Assembly: GCA_014825775.1 (NCBI GenBank)
Contig: MVAQ01000217.1
Coordinates: forward strand, 1 to 37,692
Direction: 5' to 3'
DNA: 37,692 nt
Origin: Krasilnikovozyma curviuscula
Lineage: Eukaryota > Basidiomycota > Tremellomycetes > Cystofilobasidiales > Mrakiaceae
The notes beneath the pieces are model-generated. The model had not been told where the DNA came from. It ran no database searches and saw nothing but the letters and a program-made list of their open reading frames with translations. The position numbers and the translations under genes were made by a program. This document shows, one piece after another, positions 1 through 11,165 of this stretch (within the stretch, counting starts at the first letter, position 1; every line of letters begins with the position of its first letter).

Positions 1-812
1 ACGCCGTCTGCATGGCCAAACGGCTGACGATCCCGCTCCCCTTCTTCTCCTCCACAACCTTCTCGTAAAAAACCTCATGTGCCTGTGCCAACATCAGTCC
101 CACCAAAAACTTGACGACCTCTCTAGACAAGTCTGTGGACGGAGCATGAAGGAAGTTCTCGTTAATGTAAACGAGCATTCCCGCTGCTGATTTCGAGAAG
201 TTGAACGCTCGTTTGAGGCCATCCGGATCGCTGCGGTTCTGAGACGAGGCCAGGGACGAGAGGGTAGATGCGATTTGGAAGATGATGGATGCTTTCTCGA
301 ATGCTAGAGATGTTTGCGTCGTCAGCTTCGACGTGAAGGCGTCGTGCCTAGCAAGAAAAGGGGGCGAAAGGTGGTCAGTTGGGAGGGTAAGAGGAGGGTG
401 TGACGATTGAGGGCCGCTGACCAGGGAAATGACACCTTAATTTCTGGGAATCGGAGTTCGAGGAGCTCAAGCTGACCAAAGTACTTGTATAGAAGATCCC
501 GCCCTGTGCAATTCATCGCAAGGAAGAAACACACAACATCAGCATCGTCTAACCCAACTAAGCGAGAAGCAATTCCTCCCTCGTTCTCTCCTAGCCATTC
601 CTAAGCCAGAGGAGAGAGAGATGCAACTAACCAGTCATGTCGCTACCTGCTCCTCTAACAGCATCCTGTCTCGTCCTGACGAGGGCTGCAATCTCATCGG
701 CATATGTCTCTGGGTTCTCGCCGTACGACGTGGAGATGGTCGTCCTTAGTGGGGTCGCCCAGTCAACCTCTTCAGTTGTCTTCTTGGGTATCGAGATGGT
801 TGGACACTGCAT
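1..812 (-). CDS. RIM20: pH-response regulator RIM20/palA, BRO1 domain (5' part only)
   Basis: Exons read 812-632, 503-422 and 347-1, and the last runs off the window edge, so only about 200 N-terminal residues are present. The protein opens with a short IP-containing stretch ([11 protein letters not shown]). It then shows the helical BRO1 pattern: a [12 protein letters not shown] segment, [17 protein letters not shown], a WHDAFTSK turn and an [14 protein letters not shown] helix. BRO1 proteins of this type (palA/RIM20, ALIX) bind ESCRT-III; palA/RIM20 also binds the RIM101/PacC factor and scaffolds its alkaline-pH processing at endosomes. The start was placed at the ATG at 812 because the upstream in-frame codon at 860 is GTG. 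The second splice joins TG to G and restores the conserved W-x-D-A-F. The gene is divergent from the WW gene at 1043. RIM20 rather than BRO1/ALIX is inferred from the N-terminus, since the C-terminal V domain is outside the window. Confidence 0.8.
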
Positions 813-1042
813 CTCGTCCAGAGTCTCGCTGGTTTCAGCGTGAAGATATTGAAGTAGCACGAAAATTCACTGCGAGTGGGAGAAAGAGGGAGCGGGAATC
901 TCAAGAGTCTGACGTCGAACGCTGAAAACGCTTGGTTGGGCTTTATTTTGCCTCAACCTCATCTAAAGGCCTGAAACTTACCTTCAATCACCTTTTTGCA
1001 CCAGACGATAGGGCCTCAGCTGAAGTAAAAGAATCAACAGCC

Positions 1043-2167
1043 ATGGCTCCCAAACGAGCAGCAGCAGTCACCGTCGAAGACGCCTCTTCCTCAGACGACG
1101 AAGATAAACAGCCCAAGGCATCAACCTCAAAAGGCAAACAGGCCGATGTTGAAAGTGTGAATGAGGACGAGAAGAATAGCCTGGCTGATGAGAAGGAAAC
1201 GATCGATGGGAAGGAGAAGGAGGATCCGCAGACGGAACAGCATGACTGGCAGGTGGGTAAAGACCCTGCGTGCAACAAAGAAGAAGACGAGCAATACTAA
1301 CAAAACCTTCTTATCTTGCGGGAATGGTAGGCTATCTGGGCTCCTATGCAAGGCGGTTCGTCTCCCTCTTTCTACATTAAAACGCAGAATTATCGCTGAC
1401 ACCCCTTCCATTCTTTTCTCAGCTTACTACTTCTTCAATTCAAAAACGTAACTATCTCTGAAAGTGTTTTCGCAACTATCTGCTCCCAATACTGAAATTC
1501 TTTCCTGTATCGTCTGGTTAGAAACGAAACGACATGGATCAATCCACTAGCTCCACCCTCCGCTTCCCCTCCACCAGCAGCAACAGAAGCAACAGAAGGA
1601 GGAGAATCACCACCATGGGATCCTTCCTCAACCACCCTGCCCGACTCCTTTTCCTCCGCACCTGGAGATACAGAGTACGATCCTGCACTGATGCACCTTC
1701 TTGGCCCCTCCACTGCGTCTTCGTCAGCGGGAGGGAGTGCGTACCAAGCGGCCTTCAACAAACGTACAGGGAGGTTTGAGAGCGATCCGAGTCGGAACCC
1801 GGACCACCTGAGTGACTGGAGTAGGATGAAGCGACAAAACGACGTACGTATATTCTATTTTTCGACTTTGTTTGTGGTGACGGGAGGCTGATATATGTTG
1901 ATGAGAGATGTTATAGGTCTTCTTTGACTCGAGCCAATGGCAAGCAGAAAGAGAAGCTGCTGCCGCTGCTGCTGCAGTTGAAGCTGACAATGAGCGTGCG
2001 GGTAAGAAGGCGAGGCTGAGTAAGAAAGATGTGGTACGTCCACCTCTTCCTGGTTCATTTTATGAATATTGGTGAGATGCTGACGATCTGAAACGTATAA
2101 ACAGAAAACGTTCAAGGAGAGAAGGGAGGCGAAAAAGATGATGAAGAACGCTTGGCTGAGAAATTAG
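1043..2167 (+). CDS. WW-domain protein (S. pombe C2F3.14c-like)
   Basis: Six exons, 1043-1252, 1331-1355, 1423-1447, 1522-1843, 1917-2033 and 2105-2167, give 253 residues. Residues 1-68 are an acidic, Ser/Lys-rich tail. A WW domain follows at about 69-96, with W69, the Y80-Y81-F82-F83 block, W92 and P95 visible. It is split across four exons, two of them only 25 nt long. After a Pro/Ser-rich linker comes a conserved-looking block (AAFNKRTGRFE, then DHLSDWSRMKRQND), an Ala-rich segment and a basic helical C-terminus ending in MKNAWLRN. WW domains bind proline-rich ligands. The tail architecture resembles an uncharacterised family of fungal WW proteins that I associate with nuclear or splicing functions; that assignment is from memory and not shown by the sequence. 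The ATG lies in a good context (CCATGG). Confidence 0.8.
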
Positions 2168-3615
2168 AACACTCACCACCACCGGTTCGACTCTGTTTAT
2201 CTGCATGTATGTCTGTACATCATTCAGAGCATGGGTATATGGATACGAATACGGAATCCCGCAAGAGGTCGTCTTGGTGGCAGAGCAGTATTAGGCTCAA
2301 CGACGAGGAGCCTGACGTCTACCGTCGAATTTTCCATGAGGGAAGGCTTATTGAGATGAACAGGAACAATTGCAAGTAGATTCTCTAGAAAGCATTGCCC
2401 TCTTGGGTCGGAAGATCTCCCTTCTTGCGTTGCGCGTACCGTCTTCACAGACTTTTCTACCGGTGTTCAAGCAGGACGACAGCATCTTTCGTCACCAACA
2501 GATTAACATCCGCAATCTTTGGCTTCCTAACTCTGAAGAAAGAAATGAAAAAAACAGAGGCAGAACAACCGTCAGTCACTATCTTTGTTGATGTTGGTTG
2601 TGATTAGGAGACGGGAAAACAGCGTAGAGAATGAGATGGTGATGCTTTCAACGTTAGGGACACGAGAGACAGAGGGTGTTTATTTGTAACAGAACCTTTT
2701 CGGAGCGAGTAAGGCATGGAACACACTTTGTTACAGATTCCAAACGGCAACTAGCCTTGTGAGGACAATTATGATCACAGAAGCGCAATGAGAGAGCGTT
2801 AACAATAGCTTGTTGAAATATAATAGCAGAATAAGAAATACGGTGCTCAGTCAGAAAGCACCAGCTTGAAAGCTCTCACGTTGACTTCACATTCAGATGA
2901 CCACCGCCATCACACCTCCCATACGTATGCATTCCAACCCTTCAACTAATTCTCGAACAGAAAATAATAATAATAGGTATTATTTATTTCAATGTTGCGG
3001 GATTACTGAGAAGTAGGCGCTCTCAACGCTATGAAACGCGTCATTTCTGTTGTTTTGATTCGGTGGCGTTCAACTTCCTTCCCACTTTTACTTGGCTGAT
3101 ATCAACATACATTTTTTTACCTTTAGCGAGAGATACTTTCTTATCTTTAACTTTCTTTTAAGTCTTGAGGAAAGAAGCAAAGCGGTTGAGGCAGTTGTGA
3201 CGACATTGCGAGGAATCTCACACTTCCCATCTCTTGGGTGGATACTAAAGTTATCAAACTACATAGAAGCTTCCATAACTCATGACCTCAATTACACAAA
3301 CGATCCACCAAACCGGGATCCACTACCCATTTGCAACGCCCTCAGGAAGAGCGTGGGGTGATTCCGCATCCAAAACAGGCAATTTGTCTCGAACTCTGTT
3401 TTGTATCAAGCTAAAACGTGGTGCACTGTGCTCTTACCCGCGAATGCGATCATTACACTCACTTTTGATCCTCAGTTTACATTTTCATTACCTTGCTTCA
3501 AGCGGTAAATGATGGTTCTTTATGAACTCCATCAGCTCCCTCTGCTCTATATAAACCAAAGGAAGAAAAAGAATCTTGTCAGATCACAGCCCATCCTTCT
3601 CTCATCTCACTTACC
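2168..3615. other. Long spacer between the WW gene and the aquaporin gene
   Basis: About 1.45 kb holds the 3' region of the WW gene and the promoter of the aquaporin gene. No recognisable gene was found. Two adjacent open segments on the + strand (about 2212-2372 and 2454-2607) can be joined in frame through a GTAGAT donor at 2375 and a CACAG acceptor. The product resembles nothing I know. The A/T-rich stretch near 2960-2990 consists of short ATA/TAT repeats. A TATA box is given separately. Confidence 0.5.
3548..3555 (+). promoter_or_regulatory. TATA box of the aquaporin gene
   Basis: TATATAAA lies 61 nt upstream of the aquaporin ATG at 3616, in a pyrimidine-rich leader. Spacing and sequence fit a core promoter element. 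TATA promoters usually mark regulated genes, which would suit a stress-responsive water channel (inference). Confidence 0.6.
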
Positions 3616-5035
3616 ATGAGCCGCGTCGACTCTATCACTACAGAAGAGGGTACCTCTTCCCATCTTCCTCTTCCAAACACCACTCCCATCACCCCGACCA
3701 AGTCAAGCGAACGTGGAGCTCGTCTCAAGAGAGAACTGATCCAAAACCCCGACCGCATTGGAATCAAGAATCATGTGGTCGCGGCAGCTGGAGAATATGT
3801 CGGTGGGTAGTCTTCTTCCTATGTTCCGGGTGCCTCGTTGAAACTTTTGGGCCTTGCTCCAGGTACCACACTTTTCCTCTTCTTCGCTTTGGCGGGAACA
3901 AACGTCGCCAACCTCTCAGTGTCCAACATGGCGAGTGGAGCGAATGTGAATGTGTTGCTTTACATTAGTTTGAGCTTCGGAATGAGGTGAGTGATATATA
4001 CAACAAGGAGTGTCATCTCCCGAGCTGGGGCTTGGTGCTGATGGGTTTGGTAACAGCTTAGCGGCGAATGCATGGATCTTCTTCAGAGTCAGCGGTGGAT
4101 TGTTTGTGAGTAGGCCATTTTTCAGTCTGTTCGACTATATGGTGTACCTGATAGCCTTTATATTGCTCTATCAGAACCCTGCCGTTTCACTGGCTCTCTC
4201 CATCGTAGGAGCCATCACCCCCCTCAGAGGAGTCATCCTCACTTTCGCGCAGCTCTTAGGTGGCATCACTGCAGCTGCACTCGCCCAGGTCCTCTTTCCT
4301 GGTCCACTTAAAGCAGGAACGAGACTGGGGGGTGGTATTTCTGTCTCTCGAGGGCTATTCTTGGAGATGTTCTTGACGTGTGTGCTGTGCTCTGCTGTGT
4401 TGTTCATGGCTGCTGAGAAAGTAAGTTGCTAGTATCCATTATGAAAGAATCGCTCCTTTGTTTCTGACAACTCAATCTTCTCTGGTGCAGCACAAAGCTA
4501 CTCATTTGGCTCCTGTCGGGATAGGTCTGTCTCTTTTCATCGCTGAGATGACCGGAGTCTACTGGACAGGTGGTTCATTGAACCCAGCAAGAAGTTTCGG
4601 ACCAGATGTTGCAACACGCTCCTTCCCCGGGTATCACGTATGTCTTCTTCTTACCTACTTGAAGTCCTGACCAGTACTGCTCACTTCCGCTCTCAATCTC
4701 ACTGATACGCCGGATTCTGGAATCAGTGGATCTACTGGCTTGGCCCTTGCTTAGGCGCCGTCATTTCCGCCTTCTTCTACAAGCTCATCAAGTTCTTTGA
4801 GTTTGAGACAGTGTGTCCTGATCAAGACGCACTCACAACTATCCTCACTGCTACCCCAACGTCACCTTCGTCCGACGCGACACATGTCGACTGCGCCAAG
4901 CACCTGAGGAAGATGTCACAGGCCACAGTCGTAAACAATCAGGGTGCATCAATGGGAATGATGAGCGATTGGGGAACGAACGATAAGGCGATGAATTTCG
5001 AGAAGAGAGGAGAGGAGAGAATCGAACATGTTTGA
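3616..5035 (+). CDS. Aquaporin (MIP family water channel)
   Basis: Six exons, 3616-3802, 3863-3986, 4057-4105, 4175-4420, 4491-4637 and 4727-5035, give 353 residues. The MIP fold is clear. Helix 1 ([15 protein letters not shown]) starts near residue 60, the first NPA motif is at 121-123 (FNPAVSLAL) and the second at 233-235, followed by R236 and SFGPDV. The motif [12 protein letters not shown] with the Arg after NPA is typical of water-selective channels rather than aquaglyceroporins, so orthodox water transport is likely. The N-terminal tail (about 55 residues, Ser/Thr-rich) and the C-terminal tail (about 80 residues, Ser/Thr/Met-rich) are both cytosolic and long, and could be sites of phosphorylation or gating. 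The protein probably sits in the plasma membrane. An intron falls exactly before the first NPA codon pair. The call is secure; the exact paralogue is not assigned. Confidence 0.95.
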
Positions 5036-5274
5036 AGACAACGTGGTTGTTTTGCTGTAGCATAGCCACAAATGAAGCCTGGATCGTTCTGAATGTAGAA
5101 TAGCTGTACTATCTCCCCCAATTATTGTATTGTATTCTATCCCTCAATTGCATCTTGTTCCAAACATCTGCGATGGATTCCTAGGCTGTGGCGAATCTCC
5201 AGCCCTGCGTTGTTTTTCGGGCGTCGACGCTGCCTCTCGACGACAACACTACCATTTCATCCAACTTACCAGCA

Positions 5275-6420
5275 ATGTTACGCACAGTCAAGAGTGCCGG
5301 CAACCTTCGCCAGGCTGTCTCCTTCCAGCAGCAGCAGCAGCGAAGAAATCTGGCTTCAACGATCCTCATTGGCAGTAAAACCGAGTGGGAAAAAATGACG
5401 GTGCGAGATCTCAAACTCGAGGCGAAGCAGAGGGGTATCAGGGTTTCATCCAAGGCTAGAAAGGCTGACATTGTCAGCTCCATCGTATGTACCCTTCTGT
5501 TGAGAAGAAACGAGACGCGTTTTGTTTCTGACCCCTCTGTGCTTCCTTCTTCCCCTCCCCTGCGTGCGTCTGTGTTTGTTTGCTTCCCTTTCAGGCAAAG
5601 GACGACTACGCCAAAAACTCTACCTCCCCCAACGAATCTCCCTTATCAACGACAAAGACCGTTTCTGCACCCGTCACGACAGAAGTCGTCTCTCCCGCAG
5701 GCATGGAGACTATCCCTTCCCTCGAGGAGAGCAGTCCTCCTGCAGGGAGCGAGACACCTGGAAAGCCTATTGGAGCCGTTGGTGCAGAACAGATCAAGTC
5801 AAAAGCACACCTGTCTGTCAAGATCCCTACCATCAAAGATGAGCCTGTCCAAGCTGTCCCTATCGTGAGTCCCAACTCGCTGGAGATATTATATTGAGCC
5901 GTGGCCTTTCGTCATTGCCAGTTATTGCCGCAGACTAACGACTTCGCTCTTCCCGTTCTTTCTATATTCGTTACTTCGTGACACACTCCAGCCTGTCCTC
6001 GCAGACAACTTCCGCCCCTCAAAACCGCTTGATGAACCCTCCTCCTCCCCCAAAGTAGTAACGATGGCCTCGCCGTCGACGCACGCCGGTGGTGGACCCT
6101 CGCACGCGACCCACGCGACGTTCGACTCGCACACCATTGACATCAAGGAGGCAGCTGAGGAAGCTGCCTCTTCCGGAACCTCTGTCGTCAGTTCGACTGT
6201 GTCCGCTATCGTCAACCCTGTCGTTGGGTTTTTCAGCCAAGAAGCCACGCCCGCAAAGGCGTTCAGCAAGGAGGATGCCCAGAGACCGCTCAAAGGTGAC
6301 GAGACGACGGGCTTGATTGCTGTTGCTGGTGTCGTGTCGGCGTGGTTGGCTTTCGGTGGGCTTGTGATTGGTGCGAAGAAGGAAACGAAGGAGCTTGTTG
6401 AGGAGGCTCACCATGCTTGA
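5275..6420 (+). CDS. Mitochondrial SAP-domain, single-TM protein (AIM34-like)
   Basis: Exons 5275-5484, 5595-5864 and 5992-6420 give 302 residues. The N-terminus (MLRTVKSAGNLRQAVSF, a Gln run, then RRNLAST) has the Arg-rich, acid-poor look of a mitochondrial presequence. An in-frame ATG at 5188 would add 29 residues containing Asp and was not chosen. Residues about 39-73 form a SAP-like helix-extended-helix (MTVRDLKLEAKQRGI, then SKARKADIV). A long Pro/Ser/Thr-rich linker follows. One transmembrane helix lies at about 267-288 (GLIAVAGVVSAWLAFGGLVIGA without flanks) with a basic/acidic tail behind it. Presequence, SAP domain and one C-terminal TM is the architecture of yeast Aim34, a mitochondrial membrane protein of unclear function. 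Family membership is inferred from that layout. Confidence 0.65.
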
Positions 6421-7753
6421 GCCTGAGGAGGGAAGCTTCGGAATGTTCTGAATGTAGTAGTTGGTGTTTGTTGCGGATACATATAAAGATGTGGACTTTG
6501 GATGACGAGTAGGGCCAGGGAAGAAGGAAGTCTATTAGAACCGAGAAGGAGGTTATTTGTAATTACAGAATGACTCGTACAAAAGGAGGCAACAAGCCCG
6601 TTTTTTCTAAGTGTTTTCATTTCGAAAGAAAGTGGACTTAATTTGGCTTTGGCGTCGACGAGTGAGGAAGTTGGTCCGACGCATCTTTTGTTTCTTCGAA
6701 CAACACCAACAGCAGAGGCCCCTCAGAGCACAAGCGATCGAAAGAAGAGCCGTGTAATCTGTATTAGGTACTGAGAAAACTGGATGATCGGTGTGTTTAG
6801 ACTCATCCATTTCAGTGTCATCAAGGAGTAATGAATGCACACAGCGCACAGCAAGCTGCGGTTCATTTCCAGCTTTAGCTTTTCTTGCTAGAGAAAGGAG
6901 AAAGCCGAAAGGGGGAGATACCATCACCTGTTCTGCAGCAAAAAAGGGGGGGGGCTGTCAGCTTCGACTTCTGGCTCTCTTCGTCACCGCTGCGAACGCC
7001 ATCTCAATCGAGTCATCAACACCACCGCGGCACAACAGACGAAGCGACACGAGAAGGGCGCGCCCATTGATTTCTTGATGAACGCCCTACATAGCATAGG
7101 GCGATCAGGTGGGGCCCTTGGGCCTGCTCCCTGACGCGTGACGCTGGCCGTTTCAATTGGCCAGACTGGGAGAGAACTCTAACGCGTGTCTGGGGTCATT
7201 CACGGCCATGTCGGCCACCGCGTCTTGTTTTCTCGTTTCCACAGCGGAGTCTGGACAGAGTTCCAACTCTATGACGATATACAGTTTTCATTCGTCGCAA
7301 GATGGATGCGATGCAGCGGTGAAACGCCACCTCAAAACAAACCCTGCGAGAGGGCGCTCTTGGACACGCCTGCCGCCTGTCCGACCTGTTTCCAGACCGC
7401 TCCCCGTCCGTTCATATCCTCAAGGTTTCCTTCCAGCGATTGGGCTTCTAGACGGGCTGTCGATCGTGGCTTCACCCTTGGAAGATATTAACGCAAGAGG
7501 CGCAAACTCAATCTGGCGCCAGTTAATTCCAGGTTTGTGAATTGGGGGGCCCAGCAGTCAACACTAACTCTATTTCCACCCTCGCTAAACGCTAGTGTTG
7601 CTTCTTCTGACGGCGGGAGCAATATACGTTCCGATCGACTGGAACGTCGTGTCGAACAAGCTCGCAGCTGCGTTGCAACGTCGCCCGCCCCTTTGGGACT
7701 TTGTGTCCCAACAGCCATTTGCCCCGCCTTCGTAACCCATCGAGCTGGCTTCA
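6421..7753. other. Long upstream region of the Gti1/Pac2 gene
   Basis: About 1.33 kb contains the 3' region of the AIM34-like gene and a long leader/promoter for the WOPR-family gene. No gene was recognised. Open frames at 7157-7540 (+) and 7488-7991 (-) have no recognisable content, and the latter overlaps the first exons of the next gene. A short A/G homopolymer run lies near 6941-6954, and a perfect inverted repeat at 7083-7103 is listed separately. Long regulatory upstream regions are known for WOPR regulators such as WOR1, so the length is plausible. Confidence 0.5.
7083..7103. repeat. Perfect 7-bp inverted repeat with 7-nt spacer
   Basis: CGCCCTA at 7083-7089 is matched by TAGGGCG at 7097-7103 around a 7-nt spacer. 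It lies about 650 bp upstream of the Gti1/Pac2 start and beside a GGGCCCTTGGGCC stretch (about 7112-7124). It could be a dimeric factor site or simply chance in GC-rich DNA. Confidence 0.4.
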
Positions 7754-9565
7754 ATGGAGGAACACCAGTCCCACCCAGAGGACTTAGCCCCTCCCTTCTA
7801 TGGAATCTGTGGTAAGCAGCCCCCGTTCTCGCTGCAACAAGGCAAATCTTCCTGAAACCCCTCTTCCCGATCCTTGGTTTGGCAACAGATACCCTGTTGG
7901 ACGCCCTCATCCTCTTTGAAGCTGCGAAGCGGGGCATTATCCCCAGGATCAGGAGAAGACTGTACGAGGCGGAGAGAGCGGCCCTTATCAAGTCCGGTGC
8001 AATCTTTGTAAGTTTTCTCCTCCATTTTCAATTGTTGCGAAACCGACTGGGCTCCACCTCTTTGGAAAGCCCCTGCTCACCCTTTGGAATGGCTGGCTGC
8101 AACCGTAAACATATAGATCTTTGACAGTCTTGAGACTCCCATCACGCGTTGGACGGACGGTAAAACTTGGTGCGTTTTTTGAAAGTGGGGGGCACCGCGT
8201 TCGCGAGCGGTTTGGCTCGTGATTGACGACGTTCTTGTTTCTGCCTCAGGTCGGCGAGTCGAATGAAGGACAACTACCTGTGAGTGAGACCCACATTTGC
8301 TCCAGCTACTTTCTTTCTGAGTCGTCTTGGAGTGAACAGATTGTACAGAGAGACCGAGAAGAAGCGAACGATTGAGGACGCTGACCATGCTCGACGAAAG
8401 GCGCTCAAGGGAGAGGAGGCTCAAAAGATGGGTGACGAAGTCAAGAGATGGGTTTGTAGTATCCAACATGATTCTGCTTATAGAGACAAAGAGTTGGTGA
8501 AGAGAGTGAGTCGTCAATAAATAAACTTTTTCTCAGACGCGCGCGCGACACATCGATCTGAAACGAAACGACATTTGGTGTTTCACAAGACTATCACAGT
8601 TGACTTGGGAGAGTCAAAGCAGCACATGGTGTCATACTATAGTCTTGCAGATGCTCTGAAAGGTAAGCCAAACATCCAACCCTCGCCGTTTTCTCCACGC
8701 AATCTCGCTCACAACTTTCTTCATTTGTTTTTGTTTCTCGGCAGGCGAGCTTCGCAGACCGTCTGAAGTCCCAGAGCTCGCTGTTCTTGCCATCTCACGG
8801 GAGTATCTGGAACCAAAGAAAGCATTTCGAGTCCCTCCAAATTTAGGGACGACGTCGACCGGCCAACTGGTGTATATGTCTGAAGGCGACACCGTGGGCG
8901 GCAAGCTTGATTCGCCTACTTCAACGCATATTGCGTCGCCCGAGGTTGAGTACCACCCTGCTGCAGGACCATCCAGCTATCACCCTCAGTTCAGCCCGCT
9001 TCAGAACCACCACGTGAAGCTCTACCCCGGCGGCTTGCCTGCCCCTGCGACGGAGAGGCTTTGGCAAGCTCAGCCTCCCCAAGCCACCCGCTCGACATTT
9101 CACCACCCTCACCACCACCAACTACAACACGAATACTATCCGCTCCCAGCCATTGTCGGTAATGGGTCGCACGACATGATGTTTCACCCCCAGCAGCATG
9201 GGTATCTACACCATCACCATTTTTCCCAGCAGCCGCACCAGCAGCCCCCTGTCGGATCAGAAGCGTACGACACCTTCCACCAGGCCCAGCAAATGTATTT
9301 CCCCGACTACCAGCACCCGCAGCCCCTCTTGGACTCCGCTGCGAATCATATCGATGGCGGCCCCGGTTCATTGTGTGTTGTGAATGGCAATGGGAACGGC
9401 GGCGAGAAGGATGAGTTTGAGGAGGAAGAAGATGATTCCAGTGCGGATAGAAAAGCGGGAGGATTTAAAGAGGACGAAGAAGAAGAAGAAGAAGAAGACG
9501 AGGACGAAAAAGATCCGTGGGAGGAGGAGGATCCCGAATGGAAGGCACCGAGCAGCCGAAGGTAG
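7754..9565 (+). CDS. Gti1/Pac2 family (WOPR domain) transcription factor
   Basis: Exons 7754-7811, 7889-8007, 8117-8169, 8250-8279, 8340-about 8455, 8537-8662 and 8745-9565 give 440 or 441 residues. The first WOPR half is plain: FYGICDTLLDALILFEAAKRG, then LIKSGAIFIFD, RWTDGKTWSASR (about 70-80) and NYLLYRETEKK. The second half is LVFHKTITVD with HMVSYYSLADALKGELRRPS. WOPR proteins bind DNA and control morphological switching, nutrient responses and sexual or pathogenic development (WOR1, RYP1, Gti1, Pac2). The C-terminal half is His/Gln/Pro-rich and ends in a strongly acidic Glu/Asp/Lys tail, a likely activation region. The junction between exons 5 and 6 is uncertain: donors at 8456 or 8459 both keep the frame, while the consensus-like GTGAGT at 8506 would leave a 31-nt intron in the wrong phase. 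The ATG at 7754 is the first that leads into the domain. Confidence 0.88.
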
Positions 9566-9784
9566 TTAGTTAGCTCGGCCCCTTTTCCCTTTCGACTGCA
9601 AGTTCTTTCCAGCGCCTTATGTTAGCGTAGCATCCCTTCTTTTGTCTTCTTCCCTTTCTCGGTAATTATGTCTTGTCGAAACAAAGAACCAAAAAAAATA
9701 AAATAATTACTTATTGTACACGAAACTAGGTAAAACATCGAATGCGCCTTCTTCTTCGATGAACAAACCCCCAGAGCAAGCATC

Positions 9785-10649
9785 TTAGCAATCTTTCCTC
9801 GTCTCTGATCCAACGGCAACCTCGATCCGAACCCGATCAAATAGTGATTCTACAGCGTGCTGGACCCAGAGAGTTCCATGGATGAGAGAAGCGAAGGCCA
9901 CAAGCAAGACATTGGACGACGCTAGAATGTGGTGCTGGACGTTCAGCAGGGTGGCCATCGTTTTCCCCACTAATGGTGTTGTGACTGAGAATACCGGTCG
10001 GATGGTTCGCATCACTTGGGTTCTGTAAACAGGTTTGGAACTTTTGAACAACAATCCGCGACTCGAGAAGGGTGAGGTTTTTTACTTACACCGCTGGCCC
10101 GACCGGTGGCATGGTAGCTTGGATACTTCTGACTGTCCACCGTGGGTCTGTGCTCGAGGGGGCGCGCAAGCCCAGGTCGATGCGGAGCGGCATGCTGAAG
10201 TAGAACAGCTTGACGACCGGGATAGCGACCAGAGTAACGCGCAGCTCGGCGGTCGCAGTCAGGTCTCCATTGCTGTCACTGGATGGAAGTGAGAAGAACA
10301 ACAACAACAACAACTGTGGCTCAGTGGATATCTGCGGGTCGATTGAGAGGAGGCGTACACTTTGTCGCTCACGCGGAGGACCTGGCATTGCTCATGCGTC
10401 CAAGCAATACACTGGAAGTGGTGCATGACGTTGGATCTGCCCGCGATCTCGCAGATGGCCGGGAACGAGTAGACAACATCCAGCTGGAGCACATGTGTCA
10501 GTCGTCAGCCGTGCAGCCCCCCGTCTCGCCCGCTGACTTACAGCGAGCCGGTCGTTGCACGCAGCGTTGCGGGTGGCCGAGTCTTGGCTGAACATGTCCC
10601 TGACAAAACCTGTGATCTCCGCCACCGTCTTTTGGGAGGCAGTCGTCAT
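9785..10649 (-). CDS. Small unknown protein, possibly NTF2-like
   Basis: Exons 10649-10542, 10483-10359, 10278-10090 and 10022-9785 give 219 residues, all in phase. I do not recognise the family with certainty. The order of features is an N-terminal helix (VAEITGFVRDMFSQ), a segment resembling the SnoaL/NTF2-like pattern (LDVVYSFPAICEIAGRSNV, HHFQCIAW), then beta-rich text and a hydrophobic C-terminal part (LLVAFASLIHGTLWVQHAVESLF) that could be an amphipathic or membrane-associated helix. The second intron contains a (CAA)n/(TTG)n run. That intron was placed with a GTACGC donor because the alternative acceptors leave introns of only 29 to 46 nt. The gene is convergent with the Gti1/Pac2 gene, with 219 bp between the stops. 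Confidence 0.6.
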
Positions 10650-11165
10650 GGTCTCTTCGACGGGAAGAACATCAGTGCAGTTCTTCTCCTAGAATCTTAG
10701 GATCTAAGGCACGACTTACGAGTGGTAAACGGTCTCTTGGAGAAAAAGGCAGATGCACAGACAAAAAAATTAAGTAGCGAGCAGCATGGCAGCGAGTGTT
10801 TCCATTCTTCATATATATATATATGTGTATATATATATATATTGTCAGTGATCAGGTAATCATCAAAAAGGCCGCCGACGGGGTCCTCGCAACTCCTCAG
10901 TGCTGCGACGAGCTTGACTAGCAGCTTCGTCTTTTTCGCCTTGATGTTTTTTTTAATACTATGGGTGGTCTACCAGATTAAAAAAAAAAAAAAGAAATGG
11001 TATATCCAAAACCGAAACCAACCACGAAGCAAAGAGTAACATGGAAGTGAAACTGAAACACAAGGTCAGTTAAGAAAAAGGATACAGGGCCCATAATCTG
11101 TGGGCAAACGTACTTTCTAAAAGTAAACACTAAAAAGCTTATACCGAAAAAAGAAAAATATATAT
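10650..11165. other. Spacer with AT microsatellite and A tract
   Basis: About 515 bp holds the promoter side of the small unknown gene and the 3' region of SRC1, both on the minus strand. It contains an AT-dinucleotide tract (10811-10843) and an A homopolymer of about 14 (10980-10993). No gene was seen. Confidence 0.6.
10811..10843. repeat. (AT)n microsatellite with one GTG interruption
   Basis: An AT-dinucleotide run of about 33 bp is broken once by GTGT. It lies some 165 bp upstream of the start of the small unknown gene. Such tracts are length-variable and can affect promoter melting or nucleosome placement. Confidence 0.9.

Noticed and set aside
2130..2195. GGTTCGACTC with an upstream TGGCTGAG, resembling tRNA boxes
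   Set aside because: The A-box-like part is inside the last WW exon, and no cloverleaf can be drawn.
7157..7991. Two overlapping opposite-strand frames before the Gti1/Pac2 gene
   Set aside because: No recognisable content. The minus frame overlaps certain exons of the WOPR gene, and GC-rich DNA gives long chance frames.
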